Part shown: positions 55,295 through 62,671 of the stretch, in pieces | How positions within the stretch are numbered: position 1 is the stretch's first letter | Layout of the letters: the number at the start of each line of letters is the position of its first letter | Source of the DNA: Alteromonas sp. KUL42 | GTDB taxonomy: Bacteria > Pseudomonadota > Gammaproteobacteria > Enterobacterales > Alteromonadaceae | Assembly (NCBI RefSeq): GCF_006538325.1 | Contig: NZ_BJKK01000011.1 | Coordinates: 62,001-126,000, forward strand | DNA: 64,000 nt | Reading direction: 5' to 3' | Made by a program: the position numbers and the translations under genes | The notes under the pieces: generated by a model | What the model saw: only the letters and a program-made list of their open reading frames with translations | Database searches by the model: none | What the model was told of the DNA's origin: nothing

Positions 55295-55702
55295 TTACGC
55301 AAAATCAAGTAAGTCAGTTCCAAAAAAGTTGTCTATTACACAACGCCATTCGCCATTGGGTTGGCGCTGCATAACATAAAGCGCGCGCTTTCCTTCGCAG
55401 GGTAAAGCATTGGGTGAAGCTTTGGGGACCAGATAAAGCTTTGCTATGACTAACGCTACATCACCCGCCTCAACTATTATCTCATCACCTGTAGTAACAA
55501 GATGTTCTGGCATGAACTTCTGCTGAAAAGACTGAAGTGCACTTACGCAATCATGTTGAACAACGTTGTTTTTGGGCGCGCCGGACATCGGTGTTGCAAC
55601 CACTTTTGCGCCATTTCCATAGCAGTTGGCTAAAGCGTCATAATCGCCGGAGTTAACGGCCTCGTGAAGGCGATGCAAAACATGGGTTATTGATGTATTC
55701 AT
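55295..55702 (-). CDS. NTF2/SnoaL-like protein under an Ile/Leu leader attenuator
   Basis: The 135-aa chain is a small alpha+beta barrel with helix 'HVLHRLHEAVNSGDYDALANCYG' then strands 'KVVATPMSGAP' and 'RALYVMQRQPNGEWRCVIDNFF', as in DUF4440/SnoaL-like proteins. They act as binding or isomerase folds; here function is unknown. It is preceded on the minus strand by a promoter, a leader peptide and an intrinsic terminator (55741-55924), an attenuator layout normally seen before branched-chain amino acid genes. Confidence 0.75.
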   Translation of the reverse strand: MNTSITHVLHRLHEAVNSGDYDALANCYGNGAKVVATPMSGAPKNNVVQHDCVSALQSFQQKFMPEHLVTTGDEIIVEAGDVALVIAKLYLVPKASPNALPCEGKRALYVMQRQPNGEWRCVIDNFFGTDLLDFA

Positions 55703-55740
55703 TTCTGTCGTCTCTAGTTTTTTGCCACGAGACGAGCCAT

Positions 55741-55767
55741 AAAAAAACCCGCCTTGGCGGCGGGTTT
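55741..55767 (-). terminator. Attenuator terminator of the Ile/Leu leader
   Basis: On the minus strand AAACCCGCC (55767 to 55759) and GGCGGGTTT (55753 to 55745) pair, followed by seven T in total. The earlier GGCGGGT in the leader can pair with ACCCGCC instead, giving an antiterminator. The stem stops about 40 bases before the NTF2-like start. Confidence 0.8.
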
Positions 55768-55788
55768 AGTGGAATTCTTAATCACACA

Positions 55789-55866
55789 CTAGCTTACCCG
55801 CCCATTCCGTAGAATAGCGAGAATAATAATTAGTGCGATTGTGGTATTGCTTGTGTAACTGCGCAT
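55789..55866 (-). CDS. Leader peptide rich in Ile and Leu (ilv-type attenuator)
   Basis: A 25-codon frame reads MRSYTSNTTIALIIILAILR then NGRVS and ends in TAG. Five Ile (one ATC, four ATT) and three Leu codons (CTA, CTC, CTA) are packed in a ten-codon block. This is the layout of the ilvGMEDA leader, where slow translation at scarce Ile or Leu lets the antiterminator form. The stop is placed so that a ribosome would cover the GGGCGGGT region. The ribosome site is weak. Confidence 0.65.
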   Translation of the reverse strand: MRSYTSNTTIALIIILAILRNGRVS

Positions 55867-55895
55867 TTTAAACCAACGTGATTTTGATGGCCTTG

Positions 55896-55924
55896 AGTAT
55901 TCAACGATGATGAATTGATGTCAA
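55896..55924 (-). promoter_or_regulatory. Sigma-70 promoter of the leader
   Basis: TTGACA (minus strand, 55924 to 55919) and AATACT (55901 to 55896) are 17 bases apart. Transcription should start near 55889, about 23 bases before the leader ATG. The -35 is perfect and the -10 matches four of six. Confidence 0.7.
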
Positions 55925-56015
55925 CGTTTTTTACGCGGTTGAACAGCTATATACGCAGCTATTCAGTTGGGCTGATTTGAAACTAAGAGGTTATAAAGAA
56001 CAAGGTACGCCGATA

Positions 56016-56045
56016 CGAAGAAAGGCGCTGATGCGCCTTTCTTCG
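56016..56045 (-). terminator. Strong hairpin downstream of the DUF3718 gene
   Basis: CGAAGAAAGGCGC and GCGCCTTTCTTCG pair over 13 bases around TGAT. It lies 78 bases after the DUF3718 stop, and insulates it from the leader promoter that follows. Confidence 0.7.
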
Positions 56046-56122
56046 TTTCATAGTGGGTCACTCTTGGGTTATATTACTTATGCAAAAGTTACAAAAAGAG
56101 CGCGAACCTGCGAGTAAGACAT

Positions 56123-56569
56123 TTAGCCGTTAAATGCCCTATTGTATTGTTTAGCAAATTTAACCAGTGCCATGCCGTTACAGGTAACTTGCTTCGGACT
56201 TACTTTTGCAAGAAAACGTCGTTTTGCTCTGCTGAATTCTTCGTTAGAAGTCGCAGCTGCAATGCACAGTTGACTTTCTGTTGAGGTATCGGCGTTTTTG
56301 AAAACTGCATTAACATTTGTATGGCTAATGTCTTGTTTTTTATAAGTACGTGCAAATTCAGTGATAGGTGTATTATTACAAAGTACTTCATTGGTGTTAC
56401 TAACACGTACGTTGTTTTCACGTAAAATACTTTCCAATGTACCCGTTGATTCAACTGCAGCTACACAAGCCTTTGATAACTTTGAATTGTCACTTGGTTC
56501 TAGTTCAAGTGCATTTGCACCAAAAGCGAAGAAAATAATTGAAAATAGTGGGGCGGTAAACTTGTGCAT
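56123..56569 (-). CDS. DUF3718-like secreted protein
   Basis: ATG 56569 with AGGAA gives 148 aa and a signal peptide ending at GANA. Two halves are alike: 'KACVAAVESTGTLESILRENN ... VLCNNTPITEFARTY' and 'QLCIAAATSNEEFSRAKRR ... VTCNGMALVKFAKQY', each with a Cys pair and a C-N-x-x-x-(I/L)-x-x-F-A-x-x-Y end, as in the DUF3718 family. The duplication suggests two disulfide-linked subdomains. Function unknown; single gene. Confidence 0.7.
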   Translation of the reverse strand: MHKFTAPLFSIIFFAFGANALELEPSDNSKLSKACVAAVESTGTLESILRENNVRVSNTNEVLCNNTPITEFARTYKKQDISHTNVNAVFKNADTSTESQLCIAAATSNEEFSRAKRRFLAKVSPKQVTCNGMALVKFAKQYNRAFNG

Positions 56570-56793
56570 TGCAGTTCCTAATAAATAATGTGTAAAACAA
56601 AAAATAATCAGTATTTGCGCGCATTTTATACAAAATTTGTGGTGTTTCAATTGAGTTAAACTGTTATTTGGGATTAGATTTTCTAATGTTTTTATGGGGC
56701 TAAAAATAACCAGGGTGTGATCAAAAAGGTGAACAGTAAGGTGAATAGAAATGCAAAAAGGAAGGTTAACAGGAAAATAATAAGGAGTGTGAA

Positions 56794-57561
56794 GTGGAAT
56801 ATCTATACCAGCTGGTAACAGCGAATGATGCCATCTCGCTTTCCTCTGCGTTGGTGCTTATTGTTTTGTCTTTGTTCACTTCTTTAATGACAGCGATGTT
56901 GGGAATTGGCGGTGGCGTTTTATTGTTAGCTGTGATGGCTGGCGCGATGCCAGTGGGAGCGCTAATTCCTGTGCACGGGTTAGTTCAACTTGGCTCAAAT
57001 GGCAACCGTGCTCTGATGACCCTTAAATATGTTGATTGGTCCATGGTTAATTTCTTTGCTCTCGGTGCTATTTTGGGAGCGGTATTCGCTTCTTTTGTCG
57101 TGGTGCAATTACCTCTGGTTATGATCCAGTTTGCAGTTGCTACCTTTATTTTATTCCTAGTATGGGGCCCTAAACCCAAAGCGCAGGAAATGAGTGCGAT
57201 AGGTCGGGTCTCAGCAGGGACAATTACTACGGTAATCTCCATGTTTGTAGGGGCAACGGGACCTCTAGTCGCGGCATTCGTACATCGCAATAACTACGAC
57301 AAAATGCAGATTACCGGTACTTTTGCCAGCTGTATGACACTTCAGCATGGCTTGAAAGCGTTTGTGTTTACTTTCGTGGGTTTTTCTTTTACTCAATGGG
57401 CAGGGCTTATTATCGCAATGGTCGCAAGCGGAGCGATAGGCACAATGATTGGGCTTAAAATGTTAAAGCGCGTGCCAACTGAAAAATTCATGCTTGCCTT
57501 TAAAGTAGTGGTGTCATTGCTAGCGCTTCGATTGGTATGGCAAGCGGTTGAAAGCCTGTAG
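56794..57561 (+). CDS. TauE/SafE-family membrane permease
   Basis: A GTG start with AAGGAG gives 255 aa and about eight helices. The family glycine motif is 'SLMTAMLGIGGGVLLLAVM' in the first half and 'ISMFVGATGPLVAAFVHR' in the second, as in sulfite exporter TauE/SafE proteins that move sulfur-containing anions or other small acids. It stands alone. It ends at a hairpin shared with the convergent TonB receptor gene. Confidence 0.8.
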   Translation: MEYLYQLVTANDAISLSSALVLIVLSLFTSLMTAMLGIGGGVLLLAVMAGAMPVGALIPVHGLVQLGSNGNRALMTLKYVDWSMVNFFALGAILGAVFASFVVVQLPLVMIQFAVATFILFLVWGPKPKAQEMSAIGRVSAGTITTVISMFVGATGPLVAAFVHRNNYDKMQITGTFASCMTLQHGLKAFVFTFVGFSFTQWAGLIIAMVASGAIGTMIGLKMLKRVPTEKFMLAFKVVVSLLALRLVWQAVESL

Positions 57562-57577
57562 CAGAGCCACAGGCTTT
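57551..57577. terminator. Hairpin overlapping the TauE/SafE stop
   Basis: AAAGCCTGT and ACAGGCTTT pair over 9 bases across the TAG stop, between two convergent genes. It can serve both strands. Confidence 0.6.
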
Positions 57578-57585
57578 ATGACAAT

Positions 57586-59679
57586 TTATAAGTGATAGCT
57601 AATTGATAACTGCCACTCTCTGCCCGCATTGGGAACACGTTCCCCAACGGGTAGTGTGGTGTTCATCACTCTATTAATACCTGCAGTGTGTGCAGCGTAT
57701 TCCTTATCAAATGCGTTGTTTACCTTAGCAGTAATTTGCAATTTTGGTGTAAGCTGCCAAAGGGCTGACAGGTGAATAAGCCCATATCCGGCAGTAGGTT
57801 TTTCACTTTGTAACTCCGACACATGATTTTGGCTCCCGTTGATCTCTGAGGTCAATTGAAGGGAAATCGGTGCATCGTAAAATGTCGAATGCCATTGTAC
57901 GTGAGTGGTCAATTGCTCAGGTGCAATTCTAAATAAGGCGTCATCAATATCGTCACGGTTACCATGTTGAATGGTAGCTACCGACTGCACAGTAATATCT
58001 TCGGAAAGCTGCCCCGTAATGGTGATATCTGCGCCTTTTATAACGGCATCAGTATTTGCCCATTGAAATGGTGTTCTACCTGACATCATTGTGGACACTG
58101 CATTGGCAGCGACATTCGTACTAGGTGCTCCAGCAATATAATCTTGTATATCTTGATAAAATAAACGAGGAGACATCGTCCAATCGTCATTATGGTAGTC
58201 GATTCCAAACTCAAGTTTTCTCGCGGTTTCGTGATGTAAATTGAGGTCGCCAATGTAGTTAAAGCCATCAGCCATACCGCCAGTAATGCCCAATGGTAAC
58301 CACGTAAAGCGTTCATAGTAGGTGGGTGCACGATTTTTTTGAGAGGCACCCACAACAATGTCAATTTGCTTACTGAAATAGAATATGCTGTTGGCTGCGA
58401 GATCAACCATGTGATAGGTCTTGCCCCGCTTTGCCCCATTAAAATTATTAGCTAAAGACGCCACTGCATCGTTCATCATTGCCATACTAGAACCCACGAG
58501 GCCGGCATCCATATCGATTTGCGAGTAACGTACCCCAAGCGTTGTCTGATATTGTGTTGTACTGTGTTCCCACTGCGCAAAGACACTGGCGGTGTCGCGT
58601 TCCACATTGGTGAAATTGTTTATAAAGAACATGGCACTATTAGGGTTAGTTATCACCGAGTTGTTTCGATTGTGCTGAAAATTGAAGCCAAGTTGCAATT
58701 CGCCACTTTGCCATGGCTGAACATAGGTAAGGTCTATTCCTTGGGCAATAGCGTCTGTTTCATTTTGTCTTGCCATTGTTGGCATCATCAACATGCGCTG
58801 CGAGAAGTTGTCCATAATATGCTGATTACTGTTACCAAACAGATTGATTGAAATGTATTTTTCATCAGTATGGTCGAATTGATAGCTCAAGCGGTACCAG
58901 GCTGCATCGATAAAGTTAATGTCCATTGCTAGTGCAGGCGTGCCGCTTTCGTTGGTGTTGAGTGTTTGATAGCTCACATCAAATTGATGCCGGTCTATTT
59001 GATATCCAGCCCTTATTTTTGCTCCATTGCGTTGATAATGACTATTAGGGATGTCGTCGCCACTTCCTGATTCTTGGTTTTCGCGTTGCTGATGAATGAA
59101 AGCACCGCTAATAAAACTATCGTCGGTGCGGTATAACCCATTACCTTGGTATTGTTGTCCGTTCCCCGGGCTTATAAAGCTTCCATTAATATGAGCGTAC
59201 ACGCCCTCATCCATTGCAAATAGCGTTGAAGCCATTGTTTTTATATCAAGCTTTCCGCCAAGGGTTTGAACCCCTGCGTTAACAGGTACAATGCCTCGAT
59301 ACAAAGTCGCAGTCATGCCTATTTCCGGCATTACATGTGAAAGCGGTGAGTCCATGGCATTTGGGCCTGCACCATTAATATCCACACCGTCGATCGACAC
59401 ACCTATCCGTTCTCCAAATAAACCGCGATATTGAATAAGCGCGGTTACTGGGCCGTTGCGGCTTATCGCAACACCAGGAAGTGTATCTAATTGATCGGAA
59501 AAATCTGCCTGATTGTTGGTGATAGGCGTGATTGATTCCCTCTCAATAAAAGTAATTGGGGAGCCCACTACGGTAATGATTTCAGTTGTATTTTTATTTT
59601 CTTTATTTGTGTCTAATGCTGCGTTTAACGCGGGCGAAAATGCACTCAAAAGCGCAAGTGTTACTGCTGACTTGTTCAT
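57586..59679 (-). CDS. TonB-dependent receptor with Met-rich loops (probable copper)
   Basis: The 697-aa receptor has a signal peptide, plug motifs ('TTEIITVVGSPITFIERES', 'DTLPGVAISRNGPV', 'QYRGLFGERIGVSIDGVD', 'TLGGKLDIKT') and a barrel ending with 'GREWQLSISYHL'. Several outer-side segments are Met-rich (QRMLMMPTMARQ, SSMAMMND, VSTMMSG), like copper-binding receptors NosA/OprC. The DUF2946-like gene just upstream (63 bases) strengthens the copper idea. Substrate is inferred. Confidence 0.75.
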   Translation of the reverse strand: MNKSAVTLALLSAFSPALNAALDTNKENKNTTEIITVVGSPITFIERESITPITNNQADFSDQLDTLPGVAISRNGPVTALIQYRGLFGERIGVSIDGVDINGAGPNAMDSPLSHVMPEIGMTATLYRGIVPVNAGVQTLGGKLDIKTMASTLFAMDEGVYAHINGSFISPGNGQQYQGNGLYRTDDSFISGAFIHQQRENQESGSGDDIPNSHYQRNGAKIRAGYQIDRHQFDVSYQTLNTNESGTPALAMDINFIDAAWYRLSYQFDHTDEKYISINLFGNSNQHIMDNFSQRMLMMPTMARQNETDAIAQGIDLTYVQPWQSGELQLGFNFQHNRNNSVITNPNSAMFFINNFTNVERDTASVFAQWEHSTTQYQTTLGVRYSQIDMDAGLVGSSMAMMNDAVASLANNFNGAKRGKTYHMVDLAANSIFYFSKQIDIVVGASQKNRAPTYYERFTWLPLGITGGMADGFNYIGDLNLHHETARKLEFGIDYHNDDWTMSPRLFYQDIQDYIAGAPSTNVAANAVSTMMSGRTPFQWANTDAVIKGADITITGQLSEDITVQSVATIQHGNRDDIDDALFRIAPEQLTTHVQWHSTFYDAPISLQLTSEINGSQNHVSELQSEKPTAGYGLIHLSALWQLTPKLQITAKVNNAFDKEYAAHTAGINRVMNTTLPVGERVPNAGREWQLSISYHL

Positions 59680-59742
59680 AACAGTTCCAATAAAATGTGT
59701 AAAAGTGTCGGTGCCGGCATAGTGTCGGTACCAAATGCATTT

Positions 59743-60189
59743 CTAGATGGAAGTTATGAACAGTGGTGGCGCGCGACCATGTGGTGCGGCATAAGCAAAG
59801 GCTGTGTACGGCTGCTGTGCAATGCGCATGGCAAGTGCATAATAGCGTACGAAGCTTGTTTCAATGCTTTGTTGGGAAAAGACGTCATCGGATTGAGGAA
59901 CGTCGGCAAGAGTACCATTAGTACAATCGATGCTTTCAGCATGTCCTTGCAGGTCATCAAGAGGAATAAATACAAATTCGCCTGCCAGTTCTGTGGCACT
60001 GACAGAAATATAACGCATGGTTTTTCCGGTACATATAAGCTCGATGTCATCACTTATATCACCGCCCACATAGCCACTAACAAGTGCTTTTGCTTGCTGC
60101 ATGGAATAGGCAGCAAGCCCCAATGCCATGGCATTTTGCAATAGCATAGCAAGACATAATAGCGCTATAAGAGGTGATCGCAGTGTCAT
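59743..60189 (-). CDS. DUF2946-like small secreted protein next to the copper-type receptor
   Basis: The 148-aa protein has a hydrophobic N-terminus (about 1-30), two Cys (ELICTGK and SIDCTNGT) and the family's short end 'APHGRAPPLF', similar to DUF2946 proteins, which are frequent beside copper TonB receptors. It is 63 bases before the receptor gene. Function is unknown; a copper-linked periplasmic role is inferred from context. Confidence 0.55.
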   Translation of the reverse strand: MTLRSPLIALLCLAMLLQNAMALGLAAYSMQQAKALVSGYVGGDISDDIELICTGKTMRYISVSATELAGEFVFIPLDDLQGHAESIDCTNGTLADVPQSDDVFSQQSIETSFVRYYALAMRIAQQPYTAFAYAAPHGRAPPLFITSI

Positions 60190-60290
60190 GTAAACCTTAG
60201 ATTAAGCTTATGCATATATGATAGCGTTGGTTTAATGTTAATTTCCAATGTTTATTGCAATGCTGATGGACGAAAGGTTTCAGATCATCT

Positions 60291-61623
60291 CTACATGTTT
60301 TTCTCTTTTATCTTAATGCCCGCTCGTTGTAGCTTGCGGTAAAGGGTTCGTGTACTGATATCTAGCTTTAAGGCTATTGTGGCAATATCACCATTAAAAC
60401 GCTTATAGAGTTTGGCTAAATAGTGAGACTCTATATCTTCTAACGACAAGATATCTTCACTATGTTCAATACCAACATCGAGGTGCCTCTGTGTCTCATC
60501 CGCTTCAACAGATACAGTTTCTGGCAGGTCATGTTCAAAAATAACCTTTTCATCAGCGAGTAGTGCGGCGTGTTCTAAAATATTTCTAAGCTCTCTAATG
60601 TTTCCTGGAAAGGAGTAAGTCTCAAGCACCGCCAACGCGTTGCGGTGTAGGTGCTTTTTCTCAGGCAGGGATGACAATATATGGGTAGCAAGTAGGGCGA
60701 TATCTTCTTTTCTTTCTCTCAGTGAGGGCAGAAAAATGGGAAAGCCTGCAATTCGATAATACAAGTCTTGCCTAAATGAGCCTTCATAGACCATTTTCTT
60801 GAGGTCTTTGTGTGTAGCACACACCAAGCGAAAGTTAGCGTTTTTTTACCTTGACACTGCCAACGGGGCGGTAGGTTTGGGTTTCAAGCAAGCGCAAAAG
60901 CTTTACTTGCATCGACAAAGGTACATCACCGATTTCGTCGAAGAACAAGGTTCCTCCCTCAGCGGTTTCTACCAACCCTTTTTTATTGCTGGTAGCGCCG
61001 GTGAAGGCACCTTTTTCGTAACCAAATAACTCGCTTTCAAACAGATTGTCTGAAAGCCCAGTGCACTCTATCACCACAAAAGGATATTGAGCCCGAGGGC
61101 TCGTTGCATGTAATGCTTGAGAAACCAGCTCTTTACCTGTGCCAGTTTCGCCCCATAGCAATACTGATATATCCGAATTTGCTGCGCGATTAATCTTATT
61201 GAGCATGCGCTTAAAAGCATCAGATTCACCAATCATCTTGCCGGGGGAAGGTAAGTTGGATGCGAAGGCTAGTTTATCGAGGATTTCAAGGTATCCCAGC
61301 AGCGCGCCTGTGTTGTCGTATATGGGGCGCATTAATATGTCGCAATAACTTTGGCCTTCATTGGTAGTATGAATATGTACCACACTGGCTGCTCGCTTGG
61401 TGTCTTTACACTCTTGCATTGGGCAGTGTTCACCGCATTTGTCACACGGTTTGCTGTTGCGGTGGGACACTTGGAAACACGTGCTATAACCTATTTTAAT
61501 GTCAACCGGGTAGGTGTCGCGATATGACTTATTAACAGCCTCAATAATATAGCTTTGATTGATAAATATAGCGGGCTTATCAATGGCATCAATCATGGCT
61601 TGGACTATTGAAATGTTCATCAC
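60291..61623 (-). pseudogene. Sigma-54-dependent activator with PAS/Cys-rich sensor, frameshifted
   Basis: The two minus-strand frames join into one EBP. Residues about 1-130 form a PAS domain with a Cys cluster ([20 protein letters not shown] then QECKD). The AAA+ part has Walker A 'GETGTGKE', the sigma-54 loop 'YEKGAFTGA' and Walker B '[10 protein letters not shown]'; after the break come 'VCATHKDLKKMV', the 'RQDLYYRIAGFPIFLPSLRERKEDI' stretch (in two parts) and a Fis HTH (DIATIALKLDISTRTLYRKL). Removing one base from the seven-T run at 60841-60847 (plus strand) joins the frames as [14 protein letters not shown]. There is no receiver domain. The sensor probably sees redox or metal state. 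Confidence 0.8.
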
Positions 61624-61664
61624 ATCTTCCGTTATATAAGTTTAATCTAATTAATTTATCACAA

Positions 61665-61680
61665 TGGCATAAACTTTGTT
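61665..61680 (+). promoter_or_regulatory. Sigma-54 type (-24/-12) promoter before the heme protein gene
   Basis: TGGCAT-AAACT-TTGTT has the -24 GG and -12 TG elements with correct 10-base spacing. It lies about 52-67 bases before ATG 61732 and next to the divergent sigma-54 activator gene. Confidence 0.6.
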
Positions 61681-61731
61681 GTGAATATTCGAATACCACT
61701 TAATCATTGTGCTTACGAATAGGGAATTATT

Positions 61732-62367
61732 ATGAAATTTTCAGTGCCATTAAATGTAGCATACGTATTTTCATGTTTAACATATGTGCTTTCGCCAAAC
61801 GCGTTAGCCTCTAATGTCGACAGTGACCATTCGCTAAAAACACAGGAAGCGCGCATGCACGCGAAAGCTCTAGGTGCAGCGCTACAAGCAAAATTAAAAC
61901 AAGCTATCCAGTCTGGAGGGCTTGAGGAAGGTGTTAATGCATGCCATCTAGCTGCTGAGCCCATTGCCACAGCATTGAGTGTTGAAGGCTGGACAGTAGG
62001 CAGAACAGCGCTCAAAGTGCGAAACCCAAATAACTCGCCTGATGCATGGGAGCAAACGCAGTTAACAATGTTTGCTGAGCAGCTTGCAAAAAGTGTTGAG
62101 CTTCCTAATGAAAGCCGCGAAACCCTATCATCTAAAAAGCCTCTTGAGGCTACTCACTTTGATAAAGAAAGTAATAAATTCAGGTACATGATGGCGATTG
62201 AAACCAAGCCTGTGTGTATTGCTTGCCATGGCAGGGACATCTCGCCAACGGTGAAAGAAGTCATAGATACACATTATCCAAATGATCAAGCAACGGGCTT
62301 TGATATAGGCAGTTTGCGAGGGGCATTTACGCTTACCTTTTCTGAGCCGCAATCGACATCGAAATAA
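61732..62367 (+). CDS. Secreted DUF3365 heme protein with C-x-x-C-H
   Basis: The 211-aa product has a signal peptide (cleaved near ALAS), a helical Tll0287-like DUF3365 domain with 'GVNACHLAAEPIATAL', and the heme c motif CIACH at about residue 162-166 followed by 'GRDISPTVKEVIDTHYPNDQATGFDIG'. It is thus a periplasmic c-type cytochrome or heme sensor. It lies between the sigma-54 activator and cydA, a grouping also seen near other bd oxidases, and probably supports or senses cytochrome bd function. Confidence 0.8.
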   Translation: MKFSVPLNVAYVFSCLTYVLSPNALASNVDSDHSLKTQEARMHAKALGAALQAKLKQAIQSGGLEEGVNACHLAAEPIATALSVEGWTVGRTALKVRNPNNSPDAWEQTQLTMFAEQLAKSVELPNESRETLSSKKPLEATHFDKESNKFRYMMAIETKPVCIACHGRDISPTVKEVIDTHYPNDQATGFDIGSLRGAFTLTFSEPQSTSK

Positions 62368-62430
62368 GCGTATATATTGCCATTTTTGTCACAGTGATGA
62401 CATAAATGGCGAAGTTCGCAATTCAATCTA

Positions 62431-62444
62431 TTGCGTTGGATCAA
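62431..62444. promoter_or_regulatory. FNR-like site upstream of cydA
   Basis: TTGCG-TTGG-ATCAA matches the FNR consensus TTGAT-N4-ATCAA in 8 of 10 positions. Placed 228-241 bases before cydA; use under low oxygen is inferred. Confidence 0.4.
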
Positions 62445-62540
62445 AGTGTACAAGTTTTCACCATGAAATAATTCATATGTACAGTAAGAAAACGTTGCTG
62501 TTTGCCAATTCATTTCTAAACGGGTTTCAATATTTTTGTA

Positions 62541-62556
62541 TGGCACAAAGTGTGCA
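62541..62556 (+). promoter_or_regulatory. Sigma-54 type promoter upstream of cydA
   Basis: TGGCAC-AAAGT-GTGCA: a full -24 box and a -12 GC at the exact 10-base distance. It overlaps a direct repeat CACAAAGTGTG (62544-62554 and 62559-62569). Expected start near 62568, about 100 bases before cydA. Confidence 0.6.
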
Positions 62557-62671
62557 GTCACAAAGTGTGTAACAAGCACAGCAATACGAACACGGTTTTA
62601 GAAATGCTTTTATTTACACCTATTTTATGTCCAGCGCTTAAGGCGCATTAGAGATACAAGGGAGAGTACCC

